Shown: positions 31,004-42,450 of the stretch, one piece after another
How positions within the stretch are numbered: the stretch's first letter is position 1
How the letters are laid out: the number at the start of each line of letters is the position of its first letter
Assembly (NCBI GenBank): GCA_944472135.2
Contig: OX235270.1
Location: 147,265,632-147,329,631 of the forward strand
Source of the DNA: Trichobilharzia regenti
Taxonomy: Eukaryota > Platyhelminthes > Trematoda > Strigeidida > Schistosomatidae
Direction: 5' to 3'
DNA length: 64,000 bases
Notes under the pieces: model-generated
What the model saw: the letters and a program-made list of their open reading frames with translations, nothing else
Told to the model about the DNA's origin: nothing
The model's database searches: none
Made by a program: the position numbers and the translations under genes

Positions 31004-32776
31004 TTGAGGTTCTACCATGCCAGGCAGGTTGTTTGGATAGCGGTTAAACAAAAAGCAGCTACCCCATCCAATACCATGATTCAAACAAATTCACAAAATT
31101 TCATGCCGGATCGGCCGTGGCCCGGATTAACAACGACCGCGCTTCCTGCTGCCGTGTCACAGGGCAGGAGTGATAAGTATGCTACTGAGGCACACCAAAC
31201 AAAAGAGAACAAACAAAAACAGGCCGCGTGTGACCGGCCTCAAGCAGTTGTCCCCTGGGCTCTGCGGTCACGCAACCAACTTCCACGGTGTGGGCAGCCG
31301 GGAAGTAACAATCGCCCTCACAATCCGAAATGCACACAAAACCTCTCTAATCCTCACTTATCTTTGTCTTCATCTTCATCTCTATTACCTTGCCTTCCTC
31401 CCACTGATGCAACTCCTCTACTTGATGGCTCCTCACTCCCTCTTCACTCTGTGTCCACTAAAAACGACGAAAGCCAAAAAACCACCACCGATAGTCTCCT
31501 AAAGCCACGCCACCAATTTCATATAGGAGCATTTAATGTTAGGACACTTTGCCAAATAGGACAACAAGCATCACTAGCTAAGACCCTGGCATCACGAGCC
31601 ATTGATGTATGTTGTGTTTCAGAAACACGCATACAAGACCCAAGTGTGGTTATTCACCTAACCCCACCTGGCCAACAGGATGAATCTTCAAAATTCACCT
31701 TGAGGGTGTCAGGAGATGCCACAGCTAGTTCACGAGGATTAGCTGGCGTAGGGATAGCTTTGAGTACTAGGGCAGAAAAGACATTGCTTGACTGGATCCC
31801 GGTAGATAGCCGAATGTGTGCTGTCCGTCTGAACGGATCAGTAAGAAGGAGAAAGGACTGCACTACTCGCCGATGCCTTTTCGTAATCTCCGCCTACGCC
31901 CCCACTGACTGCAGTTCGGATGAAACGAAGGATGAGTTCTACCAAAAGCTGTCTAGTTTGGTGAGAAAGGCTAAACGCTCAGATATAGTCGTTCTAGCTG
32001 GTGACTTTAATGCTCAAGTAGGGAAATTGTGTCAATCTGAGAAGGATGTCGGTGGCACCTATGGAGTTCCGTGCCAGCGAACCGACAACGGTGACCGTCT
32101 CCTACAGTTCTGTTCAGATAATCATTTGTTTCTTGTAAGCACTAACTTTAAACACAAGGAGAGACACTGTTTAACCTGGCGACCCCCATCATCAAACCAA
32201 CGCTGGACACAAATAGACCACATAGCAATAAGCTATCGTTGGCGTGGGTCGGTAGGAGATTGTCGCTCCTTCTGGAACACGTGTGTAGATACCGATCACG
32301 CACTGGTCCGGGCTCGTGTGTGCTTACGACTGAACGGACGTAGGAAACAGCTGGCGGTAAAACCATCACGTCCCCAGCTCGATCAGGAAACTAAATCCCT
32401 ATTTGAGGAAGAACTAGCTAAACGCATATCTGAATTCGACAGCTGTGCTCACCCTGGAGAAGCCTGGAAGAATATTCAGTCAGCTATAGATACAGCTGTA
32501 AAAGCTGTGAATAAGGCAAATCCAAAGGTGAGTAAAAACCACTGGATTTCGACTGCCTCATCCGAACTGATAGATGCTAGAAGACTTATTCCGGCGAGCT
32601 CCGAATTCAATGAGGAGCGAAAGCTGCACAAAAGGAAACTTACTAAAAGTCTCCGCAAGGACCGTGAACAGTGGTGGCTGACAAAGGCAAAAGAGATGGA
32701 AAAAGCATCGGCGATAGGCAACACTAGGCAACTCTTTAGACTCATCAGGAAACGGGTGGGAGAAGGCAAATCATAA
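31004..32776 (+). CDS. RTE LINE N-terminal part with EEP endonuclease, unit 1
   Basis: A 590-codon frame; the first codon is TTG and the first ATG is at 31076 (codon 25). A Ser-rich low-complexity linker lies around residues 117-150. The EEP nuclease spans about 170-445, with FNVRTL (Asn178), CVSETR (Glu207), VLAGDFNAQ (Asp334, Asn336), TQIDHI (Asp405) and DTDHALV (Asp431, His432). All catalytic positions expected for an APE-type endonuclease are present. The frame stops just before the RT; a 1-base shift is needed to join it to the next frame, so the single RTE polyprotein is broken. Confidence 0.85.
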   Translation: MRFYHARQVVWIAVKQKAATPSNTMIQTNSQNFMPDRPWPGLTTTALPAAVSQGRSDKYATEAHQTKENKQKQAACDRPQAVVPWALRSRNQLPRCGQPGSNNRPHNPKCTQNLSNPHLSLSSSSSLLPCLPPTDATPLLDGSSLPLHSVSTKNDESQKTTTDSLLKPRHQFHIGAFNVRTLCQIGQQASLAKTLASRAIDVCCVSETRIQDPSVVIHLTPPGQQDESSKFTLRVSGDATASSRGLAGVGIALSTRAEKTLLDWIPVDSRMCAVRLNGSVRRRKDCTTRRCLFVISAYAPTDCSSDETKDEFYQKLSSLVRKAKRSDIVVLAGDFNAQVGKLCQSEKDVGGTYGVPCQRTDNGDRLLQFCSDNHLFLVSTNFKHKERHCLTWRPPSSNQRWTQIDHIAISYRWRGSVGDCRSFWNTCVDTDHALVRARVCLRLNGRRKQLAVKPSRPQLDQETKSLFEEELAKRISEFDSCAHPGEAWKNIQSAIDTAVKAVNKANPKVSKNHWISTASSELIDARRLIPASSEFNEERKLHKRKLTKSLRKDREQWWLTKAKEMEKASAIGNTRQLFRLIRKRVGEGKS

Positions 32777-32971
32777 GTGAGACTATTTCTGAGAAAAATG
32801 GCTCCTTAATTAGCTCTCAGGATAGACGCCTTGAACGCTGGAAAGAACACTTTGAGGGACAATTTAACTTGCCTACAGCCACACTGAACCTCCCCGCCAT
32901 CCACCACACCCGAATGGGATATAGACACTGGTCCGCCGTCTGTAAGTGAGGTTACAAAAGCTATCAGTAAT

Positions 32972-33685
32972 TTGAAACGAGGCAAAGCGGCAGGACCCGA
33001 CGGAATTATTCCGGAGGTGTTTAAATATGGGGGTGACATACTAGTTTGTAGATTAACTGAGGTACTAGGCAAAGTCTGGGAATCAGAGACAGTGCCATCA
33101 GACTGGGGTAAGTCACTTATTATACCGATATTCAAGAAGGGAAACAAGTCCTCGTGTGATAATCATAGGGGGATCAGCCTAACGAACATAGTCTCTAAAA
33201 TCCTAGGCTCAGTAATCATGCATAGACTAAGCAGAACTCGGGAGGAACAGACAAGGGAAAATCAAGCAGGCTTTAGACCAGGTAGAGGGTGCATAGATCA
33301 TATCTTCACTCTTCGACAGATTCTAGAACATAGACACACTTTTCGGCGTCCAACAATTGTCATATTTCTTGACTTGAAGGCGGCCTTCGACTCCGTGGAT
33401 CGAAAGGTACTATGGCAATGTCTGACTGTGAAGGGAGTGCCAAGAAAGTACATTGCACTAATCAAGGCACTCTATTCAAACTCACGTAGTCGTGTAAGGG
33501 CTTATGGGGAATTGTCATCTGAATTGGTAACAACCAGTGGTGTCCGACAGGGATGTCCACTTTCCCCATTTCTGTTTAACTTCATCATAGATATGCTGAT
33601 GGAAGTATCCTTAACTGAACGTAATGACTTAGGAATCGACTTGTTACCAGGGAATAAATCTTATGGACTTAGAATATGCAGATGA
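32972..33685 (+). pseudogene. RTE reverse transcriptase, first part, unit 1
   Basis: Contains [61 protein letters not shown] (motif A) and [16 protein letters not shown] (motif B). An extra A in GGGAATAAATC at about 33655 moves the YADD motif to another frame (33663-34568). Units 2 and 3 lack this insertion. Confidence 0.85.
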
Positions 33686-34568
33686 CATAGTCCTGTTAGG
33701 GGAGGATGCTGACAAAATGCAGAGTCTTCTGAACACCTTGAGCAGCAATCTTCGTATGTTTGGCATGCGATTCGCCCCTGCAAAATGTAAGATGCTGCTA
33801 CAGGACTGGACCCCGTCAATCCCTAACTTAGTGATAGGGAGTGAAGTGATAGAACATGTTGACCACTTCACCTATTTGGGAAGTTGTATTAGCACCAACG
33901 GACTGATTGGCGATGAAATCTCAGCACGGATCCGAAAAGCTCGAGCTGCTTTCGCTGACTTACACCATCTCTGGCGTAGGCGTGACATCCGGTTATCAAC
34001 CAAGGGACGTGTGTACTGCTCATCAGTTCGCTCCGTCCTTCTCTATGGCTCTGAAACATGGCCAATACGCGTTGAAGACATGAAAAGGTTGACTGCTTTC
34101 GATCATAGATGTCTGCGATCTCTGTCTCACGTTAGGTGGTTTAATAAGGTAAGTAATGTTGACGTTAGGCGTAGAGTGTTGGGCAAAGAGGGAAAATCAA
34201 TCGACGAGGCTATAAAGTTACATAGACTAAGATGGCTAGGTCACGTGCTGCGCATGCCTAACCACCGCCTCCCCCGACGGGCATTGCTAGCTGATATAGG
34301 TTCAGGTTGGAAAAGAGCCAGTGGTGGCCAAACAAAAACATGGCATCAATCCATGAAATCCTTGACAGTTAAACTGAGTCAGGTAGGGAGATGCAGACTC
34401 CCGGGTTGGGGCCCTCGGGACTCTAGGAATCAATGGCTGGAGACAATAGGTGACATGGCTCAAAATCGTTGTCAATGGGCGCAGATGTATTCAGTCTCTG
34501 TAATCTTTCATATTCCTTTCTACCATTACCCATTCTGTTTCACTCCTATACTTGTCAAACTCTATTGA
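33663..34568 (+). pseudogene. RTE reverse transcriptase, second part, unit 1
   Basis: Continues with [11 protein letters not shown] (motif C), [42 protein letters not shown] and [11 protein letters not shown]. The RTE C-terminal block follows, with [20 protein letters not shown] and [18 protein letters not shown]. The C-terminus is intact to a stop at 34566. Confidence 0.85.
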
Positions 34569-34700
34569 TTCTCTTCACTCATCTTCTTGTCTACCTCTGT
34601 GTGCTATTTGGAACGTGGCAACTCGAACTGGTGCACTTCGGTGCCAAGTTCTATGTTGAATCCAGATAGACTAATGATAACCGGAACAGTGGTGTCATGT

Positions 34701-35241
34701 ATGGGTCTAGATTTTAAAGCACATTGCCAACCACTATGGTGCTTTTTCTCGAGTTTATTGCAAATATGAAAGGATTTTTGTTTTAGAACGTTTTATAAAC
34801 TCCCGGGAGTGAATAATACGATTAAAATGCATAATGTGATATATAACTGCCAATAAAATATGAGTAAATATATATATGGAATATGGTAGCCCAAAATGTT
34901 CAAACAGGCCGTCAAGGTCATCCATCCATCTAAACTCTAAAGACGTCTTAATTCGTAGAAACCTGATTGCAATTCACCAGAGGCTGAATAAACACTCCTA
35001 GAATTTAGAATTAAACATGTCTCAACGTTCTTCTTTAACCAAAAAGTGAAAAATGCAACTGTATAACTAGAAAACACTTCAAATAAAGCATATTTCAATT
35101 ATAAATTCTTTTAAAAATAATCTCAGAGTTCTCGGAGAGTTTTCTGGACGTTTCTTTGTGTATGTTGCAGCCACTTAAACAGAATGAAGTGTTCATGAGA
35201 TAGATAAGTCCAAGGTCATTAGTGCCTACCTATTATATATA
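34701..35241. other. Tail of unit 1, unknown sequence
   Basis: AT-rich DNA between the RTE and the next LTR, repeated at 40423-40963 and 46145-46688. No coding frame, no polypurine tract before the LTR. Ends in TATTATATATA directly before the LTR. Confidence 0.6.
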
Positions 35242-35551
35242 TGTGGTGAGAGCAGGCTGCTAGCCAATTGGTAGACACTAATCTACGTCAATGTCTAAGT
35301 CACTAATATTGGTCGTGAGAAAAGTAAGAACGAGGCTGATTCAGCAACCAATCACAGTAAACTTAAACGTGGGCAAATATAATTCGCAGATAGATGGCTC
35401 CAATTTTTCGATGGTTACACGAAACAACCAATCAGAAGACTGCGTTTTTCTACTTGGATAAGCTATAATAACGTATGTGAAATGTATATAAATACGTGTT
35501 GATTTCCGTAATAAAATGACCTGTTGCCGGCTCTTGTCTTCTGTTGTTACA
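35242..35551 (+). mobile_element. LTR 2 (310 bp)
   Basis: Same as LTR 1 but with the ATTGGTAG variant and preceded by TATTATATATA. It is the junction between units 1 and 2. Confidence 0.75.
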
Positions 35552-35594
35552 TCTGCTGCTTTTTTTTTTCTCAAGAAATCTTGACTAGTTATAC

Positions 35595-35790
35595 TACTTT
35601 TTTATATTATAGCTTGATTCCACACAGTATTTTTGATACAAGTATGGCATCTTCAGCAAATGATATCGGTAATCCAGATTTAGCAGGTGAACCATTGATA
35701 TCAGGTGTGTGTCGGTAGGGGACCAAACCTCGGATTTTATGCATGGTCGGCAAGAGTTCTAACTGCTGCATCACACAGCACACTGCACAC
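35595..35790 (-). mobile_element. tRNA-headed SINE, unit 2
   Basis: Copy of 29870-30065 at the unit offset of 5725. Confidence 0.5.
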
Positions 35791-35876
35791 AGACAGGCCG
35801 TAATGTTTCTTTAGGACAATATATTTCGAAACAGAATTTAAGATAATCAGTGGAGTTTGTGATTGTCATCTAATGT

Positions 35877-36590
35877 TTATTCTGTAAATAATTTCCAGTT
35901 AGTGTCTTTCAACATGCATCTGAGCTTGTCTAGGTTGTCTTGTGAGTAGCATCTCCATTGAACTTTACTGTAGAGGTGAGAGAGGACACCTTTATGTGAT
36001 TTGGAATATATTTTAGGCAGTACACGTATGATGCAGTGGTCAGAGTTAAGTAAAGGAGCACGTTTGCGAGCTTCATATATACCAACCTCATTGATAAATA
36101 CTAGATCCAGTGTTTTACCAAGACGAGTGGCAAAGTTAACAACATTGTCATGACCAAGTGATATAAGGAAGGAGTGATCGCATGAGTTAAAATCACCAGT
36201 CACTATTGATAAAGAGTTCTCGAAGCAAGCTGCAGCAAAAGCGGTGAACTCATCAGCGAACATAGATAAATCCGATACGGTACAGCTAGGAGAGACATAA
36301 ACATTAGAAATATAAATGAATTTGTATTTTGACACGTGTTTCGGGCGACATCTCACAGTTATGCAATCAATGTAGTCATTCGAGAATTTGAAACAAACTT
36401 TGTTAGAAATGGACCATTTTGAGTGAATAAAAGTTGCAACACCTCCGCCACATTTTTTCTTGGAACAAACACGGTCTTGTCGAGAAACATTGAAATTGTT
36501 TAGAGACACAATATTGTCATCGTATGAGTCATGGAGCCAGGTTTCTTGTAGAGTGACAATACCAGTATTGTGGTAGGTACTAGAAGACAA
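35877..36590 (-). CDS. CR1-type EEP endonuclease fragment, unit 2
   Basis: The same 237-residue frame as in unit 1 with identical translation. It has the QETWLH, TGDFN and SDHC motifs and no internal stop. Confidence 0.75.
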   Translation of the reverse strand: MSSSTYHNTGIVTLQETWLHDSYDDNIVSLNNFNVSRQDRVCSKKKCGGGVATFIHSKWSISNKVCFKFSNDYIDCITVRCRPKHVSKYKFIYISNVYVSPSCTVSDLSMFADEFTAFAAACFENSLSIVTGDFNSCDHSFLISLGHDNVVNFATRLGKTLDLVFINEVGIYEARKRAPLLNSDHCIIRVLPKIYSKSHKGVLSHLYSKVQWRCYSQDNLDKLRCMLKDTNWKLFTE

Positions 36591-36728
36591 CAGAGACTGA
36601 AAATCCAGAATTTTGTTAGGCAGGGACTGGCAGTTGGTACCCGACCGAAAGCTGCTACCTTGACGTGATGGTCGGGCTTGAACACCGCAATGACCTAATC
36701 AAGCTATACTGGCTGAGACTTATGTCTC

Positions 36729-38501
36729 TTGAGGTTCTACCATGCCAGGCAGGTTGTTTGGATAGCGGTTAAACAAAAAGCAGCTACCCCATCCAATACC
36801 ATGATTCAAACAAATTCACAAAATTTCATGCCGGATCGGCCGTGGCCCGGATTAACAACGACCGCGCTTCCTGCTGCCGTGTCACAGGGCAGGAGTGATA
36901 AGTATGCTACTGAGGCACACCAAACAAAAGAGAACAAACAAAAACAGGCCGCGTGTGACCGGCCCCAAGCAGTTGTCCCCTGGGCTCTGCGGTCACGCAA
37001 CCAACTTCCACGGTGTGGGCAGCCGGGAAGTAACAATCGCCCTCACAATCCGAAATGCACACAAAACCTCTCTAATCCTCACTTATCTTTGTCTTCATCT
37101 TCATCTCTATTACCTTGCCTTCCTCCCACTGATGCAACTCCTCTACTTGATGGCTCCTCACTCCCTCTTCACTCTGTGTCCACTAAAAACGACGAAAGCC
37201 AAAAAACCACCACGGATAGTCTCCTAAAGCCACGCCACCAATTTCATATAGGAGCATTTAATGTTAGGACACTTTGCCAAATAGGACAACAAGCATCACT
37301 AGCTAAGACCCTGGCATCTCGAGCCATTGATGTATGTTGTGTTTCAGAAACACGCATACAAGACCCAAGTGTGGTTATTCACCTAACCCCACCTGGCCAA
37401 CAGGATGAATCTTCAAAATTCACCTTGAGGGTGTCAGGAGATGCCACAGCTAGTTCACGAGGATTAGCTGGCGTAGGGATAGCTTTGAGTACTAGGGCAG
37501 AAAAGACATTGCTTGACTGGATCCCGGTAGATAGCCGAATGTGTGCTGTCCGTCTGAACGGATCAGTAAGAAGGAGAAAGGACTGCACTACTCGCCGATG
37601 CCTTTTCGTAATCTCCGCCTACGCCCCCACTGACTGCAGTTCGGATGAAACGAAGGATGAGTTCTACCAAAAGCTGTCTAGTTTGGTGAGAAAGGCTAAA
37701 CGCTCAGATATAGTCGTTCTAGCTGGTGACTTTAACGCTCAAGTAGGGAAATTGTGTCAATCTGAGAAGGATGTCGGTGGCACCTATGGAGTTCCGTGCC
37801 AGCGAACCGACAACGGTGACCGTCTCCTACAGTTCTGTTCAGATAATCATTTGTTTCTTGTAAGCACTAACTTTAAACACAAGGAGAGACACTGTTTAAC
37901 CTGGCGACCCCCATCATCAAACCAACGCTGGACACAAATAGACCACATAGCAATAAGCTATCGTTGGCGTGGGTCGGTAGGAGATTGTCGCTCCTTCTGG
38001 AACACGTGTGTAGATACCGATCACGCACTGGTCCGGGCTCGTGTGTGCTTACGACTGAACGGACGTAGGAAACAGCTGGCGGTAAAACCATCACGTCCCC
38101 AGCTCGATCAGGAAACTAAATCCCTATTTGAGGAAGAACTAGCTAAACGCATATCTGAATTCGACAGCTGTGCTCACCCTGGAGAAGCCTGGAAGAATAT
38201 TCAGTCAGCTATAGATACAGCTGTAAAAGCTGTGAATAAGGCAAATCCAAAGGTGAGTAAAAACCACTGGATTTCGACTGCCTCATCCGAACTGATAGAT
38301 GCTAGAAGACTTATTCCGGCGAGCTCCGAATTCAATGAGGAGCGAAAGCTGCACAAAAGGAAACTTACTAAAAGTCTCCGCAAGGACCGTGAACAGTGGT
38401 GGGTGACAAAGGCGAAAGAGATGGAAAAAGCATCGGCGATAGGCAACACTAGGCAACTCTTTAGACTCATCACGAATCGGGTGGGAGAAGGCAATTCATA
38501 A
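36729..38501 (+). CDS. RTE LINE N-terminal part with EEP endonuclease, unit 2
   Basis: 590 codons, TTG first, first ATG at 36801. It carries the same catalytic residues as unit 1. The last residues differ (QWWVTKAKE, LITNRVGEGNS) through base substitutions, and it ends at the same frame break before the RT. Confidence 0.85.
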   Translation: MRFYHARQVVWIAVKQKAATPSNTMIQTNSQNFMPDRPWPGLTTTALPAAVSQGRSDKYATEAHQTKENKQKQAACDRPQAVVPWALRSRNQLPRCGQPGSNNRPHNPKCTQNLSNPHLSLSSSSSLLPCLPPTDATPLLDGSSLPLHSVSTKNDESQKTTTDSLLKPRHQFHIGAFNVRTLCQIGQQASLAKTLASRAIDVCCVSETRIQDPSVVIHLTPPGQQDESSKFTLRVSGDATASSRGLAGVGIALSTRAEKTLLDWIPVDSRMCAVRLNGSVRRRKDCTTRRCLFVISAYAPTDCSSDETKDEFYQKLSSLVRKAKRSDIVVLAGDFNAQVGKLCQSEKDVGGTYGVPCQRTDNGDRLLQFCSDNHLFLVSTNFKHKERHCLTWRPPSSNQRWTQIDHIAISYRWRGSVGDCRSFWNTCVDTDHALVRARVCLRLNGRRKQLAVKPSRPQLDQETKSLFEEELAKRISEFDSCAHPGEAWKNIQSAIDTAVKAVNKANPKVSKNHWISTASSELIDARRLIPASSEFNEERKLHKRKLTKSLRKDREQWWVTKAKEMEKASAIGNTRQLFRLITNRVGEGNS

Positions 38502-38593
38502 GTGAGACTATTTCTGAGAAAAATGGCTCCTTAATTAGCTCTCAGGATAGACGCCTTGAACGCTGGAAAGAACACTTTGAGGAACAATTTAAC

Positions 38594-39553
38594 TTGCCTA
38601 CAGCCACACTGAACCTCCCCGCCATCCACCACACCCGAATGGGATATAGACACTGGTCCGCCGTCTGTAGTGAGGTTACAAAAGCTATCAGTAATTTGAA
38701 ACGAGGCAAAGCGGCAGGACCCGACGGAATTATTCCGGAGGTGTTTAAATATGGGGGTGACATACTAGTTTGTAGATTAACTGAGGTACTAGGCAAAGTC
38801 TGGGAATCAGAGACAGTACCATCAGACTGGGGTAAGTCACTTATTATACCGATATTCAAGAAGGGAAACAAGTCCTCGTGTGATAATCATAGGGGGATCA
38901 GCCTAACGAACATAGTCTCTAAAATCCTAGGCTCAGTAATCATGCATAGACTAAGCAGAACTCGGGAGGAACAGACAAGGGAAAATCAAGCAGGCTTTAG
39001 ACCAGGTAGAGGGTGCATAGATCATATCTTCACTCTTCGACAGATTCTAGAACATAGACACACTTTTCGGCGTCCAACAATTGTCATATTTCTTGACTTG
39101 AAGGCGGCCTTCGACTCCGTGGATCGAAAGGTACTATGGCAATGTCTGACTGTGAAGGGAGTGCCAAGAAAGTACATTGCACTAATCAAGGCACTCTATT
39201 CAAACTCACGTAGTCGTGTAAGGGCTTATGGGGAATTGTCATCTGAATTGGTAACAACCAGTGGTGTCCGACAGGGATGTCCACTTTCCCCATTTCTGTT
39301 TAACTTCATCATAGATATGCTAATGGAAGTATCCTTAACTGAACGTAATGACTTAGGAATCGACTTGTTACCAGGGAATAATCTTATGGACTTAGAATAT
39401 GCAGATGACATAGTCCTGTTAGGGGAGGATGCTGACAAAATGCAGAGTCTTCTGAACACCTTGAGCAGCAATCTTCGTATGTTTGGCATGCGATTCGCCC
39501 CTGCAAAATGTAAGATGCTGCTACAGGACTGGACCCGTCAACCCCTAACTTAG
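38594..39553 (+). pseudogene. RTE reverse transcriptase, main part, unit 2
   Basis: Contains the RT core from GKAAGPDGI through motifs A, B and C ([11 protein letters not shown]) to [10 protein letters not shown] missing C (GACCCGTC versus GACCCCGTC, about 39535) breaks the frame before FTYLGSC. At 38668 one A of the GTAAG in units 1 and 3 is missing, which changes the N-terminal frame. Confidence 0.85.
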
Positions 39554-40290
39554 TGATAGGGAGTGAAGTGATAGAACATGTTGACCACTTCACCTATTTG
39601 GGAAGTTGTATTAGCACCAACGGACTGATTGGCGATGAAATCTCAGCACGGATCCGAAAAGCTCGAGCTGCTTTCGCTGACTTACACCATCTCTGGCGTA
39701 GGCGTGACATCCGGTTATCAACCAAGGGACGTGTGTACTGCTCATCAGTTCGCTCCGTCCTTCTCTATGGCTCTGAAACATGGCCAATACGCGTTGAAGA
39801 CATGAAAAGGTTGACTGCTTTCGATCATAGATGTCTGCGATCTCTGTCTCACGTTAGGTGGTTTAATAAGGTAAGTAATGTTGACGTTAGGCGTAGAGTG
39901 TTGGGCAAAGAGGGAAAATCAATCGACGAGGCTATAAAGTTACATAGACTAAGATGGCTAGGTCACGTGCTGCGCATGCCTAACCACCGCCTCCCCCGAC
40001 GGGCATTGCTAGCTGATATAGGTTCAGGTTGGAAAAGAGCCAGTGGTGGCCAAACAAAAACATGGCATCAATCCATGAAATCCTTGACAGTTAAACTGAG
40101 TCAGGTAGGGAGATGCAGACTCCCGGGTTGGGGCCCTCGGGACTCTAGGAATCAATGGCTGGAGACAATAGGTGACATGGCTCAAAATCGTTGTCAATGG
40201 GCGCAGATGTATTCAGTCTCTGTAATCTTTCATATTCCTTTCTACCATTACCCATTCTGTTTCACTCTTATACTTGTCAAACTCTATTGA
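39553..40290 (+). pseudogene. RTE thumb and C-terminal region, unit 2
   Basis: Open from the frame break to the normal stop. Contains [29 protein letters not shown] and the [17 protein letters not shown] block. Confidence 0.85.
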
Positions 40291-40963
40291 TTCTCTTCAC
40301 TCATCTTCTTGTCTACCTCTGTGTGCTATTTGGAACGTGGCAACTCGAACTGGTGCACTTCGGTGCCAAGTTCTATGTTGAATCCAGATAGACTAATGAT
40401 AACCGGAACAGTGGTGTCATGTATGGGTCTAGATTTTAAAGCACATTGCCAACCACTATGGTGCTTTTTCTCGAGTTTATTGCAAATATGAAAGGATTTT
40501 TGTTTTAGAACGTTTTATAAACTCCCGGGAGTGAATAATACGATTAAAATGCATAATGTGATATATAACTGCCAATAAAATATGAGTAAATATATATATG
40601 GAATATGGTAGCCCAAAATGTTCAAACAGGCCGTCAAGGTCATCCATCCATCTAAACTCTAAAGACGTCTTAATTCGTAGAAACCTGATTGCAATTCACC
40701 AGAGGCTGAATAAACACTCCTAGAATTTAGAATTAAACATGTCTCAACGTTCTTCTTTAACCAAAAAGTGAAAAATGCAACTGTATAACTAGAAAACACT
40801 TCAAATAAAGCATATTTCAATTATAAATTCTTTTAAAAATAATCTCAGAGTTCTCGGAGAGTTTTCTGGACGTTTCTTTGTGTATGTTGCAGCCACTTAA
40901 ACAGAATGAAGTGTTCATGAGATAGATAAGTCCAAGGTCATTAGTGCCTACCTATTATATATA

Positions 40964-41273
40964 TGTGGTGAGAGCAGGCTGCTAGCCAATTGGTAGACAC
41001 TAATCTACGTCAATGTCTAAGTCACTAATATTGGTCGTGAGAAAAGTAAGAACGAGGCTGATTCAGCAACCAATCACAGTAAACTTAAACGTGGGCAAAT
41101 ATAATTCGCAGATAGATGGCTCCAATTTTTCGATGGTTACACGAAACAACCAATCAGAAGACTGCGTTTTTCTACTTGGATAAGCTATAATAACGTATGT
41201 GAAATGTATATAAATACGTGTTGATTTCCGTAATAAAATGACCTGTTGCCGGCTCTTGTCTTCTGTTGTTACA
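40964..41273 (+). mobile_element. LTR 3 (310 bp)
   Basis: Junction between units 2 and 3; same sequence and left flank as LTR 2. Confidence 0.75.
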
Positions 41274-41316
41274 TCTGCTGCTTTTTTTTTTCTCAAGAAA
41301 TCTTGACTAGTTATAC

Positions 41317-41512
41317 TACTTTTTTATATTATAGCTTGATTCCACACAGTATTTTTGATACAAGTATGGCATCTTCAGCAAATGATATCGGTAATCCAGA
41401 TTTAGCAGGTGAACCATTGATATCAGGTGTGTGTCGGTAGGGGACCAAACCTCGGATTTTATGCATGGTCGGCAAGAGTTCTAACTGCTGCATCACACAG
41501 CACACTGCACAC
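41317..41512 (-). mobile_element. tRNA-headed SINE, unit 3
   Basis: Copy of 29870-30065. Confidence 0.5.
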
Positions 41513-41598
41513 AGACAGGCCGTAATGTTTCTTTAGGACAATATATTTCGAAACAGAATTTAAGATAATCAGTGGAGTTTGTGATTGTCATCTAATGT

Positions 41599-42312
41599 TT
41601 ATTCTGTAAATAATTTCCAGTTAGTGTCTTTCAACATGCATCTGAGCTTGTCTAGGTTGTCTTGTGAGTAGCATCTCCATTGAACTTTACTGTAGAGGTG
41701 AGAGAGGACACCTTTATGTGATTTGGAATATATTTTAGGCAGTACACGTATGATGCAGTGGTCAGAGTTAAGTAAAGGAGCACGTTTGCGAGCTTCATAT
41801 ATACCAACCTCATTGATAAATACTAGATCCAGTGTTTTACCAAGACGAGTGGCAAAGTTAACAACATTGTCATGACCAAGTGATATAAGGAAGGAGTGAT
41901 CGCATGAGTTAAAATCACCAGTCACTATTGATAAAGAGTTCTCGAAGCAAGCTGCAGCAAAAGCGGTGAACTCATCAGCGAACATAGATAAATCCGATAC
42001 GGTACAGCTAGGAGAGACATAAACATTAGAAATATAAATGAATTTGTATTTTGACACGTGTTTCGGGCGACATCTCACAGTTATGCAATCAATGTAGTCA
42101 TTCGAGAATTTGAAACAAACTTTGTTAGAAATGGACCATTTTGAGTGAATAAAAGTTGCAACACCTCCGCCACATTTTTTCTTGGAACAAACACGGTCTT
42201 GTCGAGAAACATTGAAATTGTTTAGAGACACAATATTGTCATCGTATGAGTCATGGAGCCAGGTTTCTTGTAGAGTGACAATACCAGTATTGTGGTAGGT
42301 ACTAGAAGACAA
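41599..42312 (-). CDS. CR1-type EEP endonuclease fragment, unit 3
   Basis: Third copy of the 237-residue antisense frame, identical in translation to units 1 and 2. Confidence 0.75.
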   Translation of the reverse strand: MSSSTYHNTGIVTLQETWLHDSYDDNIVSLNNFNVSRQDRVCSKKKCGGGVATFIHSKWSISNKVCFKFSNDYIDCITVRCRPKHVSKYKFIYISNVYVSPSCTVSDLSMFADEFTAFAAACFENSLSIVTGDFNSCDHSFLISLGHDNVVNFATRLGKTLDLVFINEVGIYEARKRAPLLNSDHCIIRVLPKIYSKSHKGVLSHLYSKVQWRCYSQDNLDKLRCMLKDTNWKLFTE

Positions 42313-42450
42313 CAGAGACTGAAAATCCAGAATTTTGTTAGGCAGGGACTGGCAGTTGGTACCCGACCGAAAGCTGCTACCTTGACGTGGTGGTCGGGCT
42401 TGAACACCGCAATGACCTAATCAAGCTATACTGGCTGAGACTTATGTCTC

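Larger units (their letters stand above)
30905..34700 (+). mobile_element. RTE-type LINE, unit 1 (nearly full length)
   Basis: It starts with a GC-rich 5' segment that can fold back (CCCGACC ... GGTCGGG, 30912-30950) and then the EEP and RT reading frames. The RT region is broken by a frameshift at about 32765 and by an extra A near 33655. The 3' boundary is uncertain; sequence shared among units continues to the next LTR. Confidence 0.8.
36630..40422 (+). mobile_element. RTE-type LINE, unit 2 (nearly full length)
   Basis: Copy of the unit 1 element. It has GATGGTCGGGC instead of GGTGGTCGGGC at 36666, and its own pattern of frameshifts (see the two RT frames). Confidence 0.8.
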
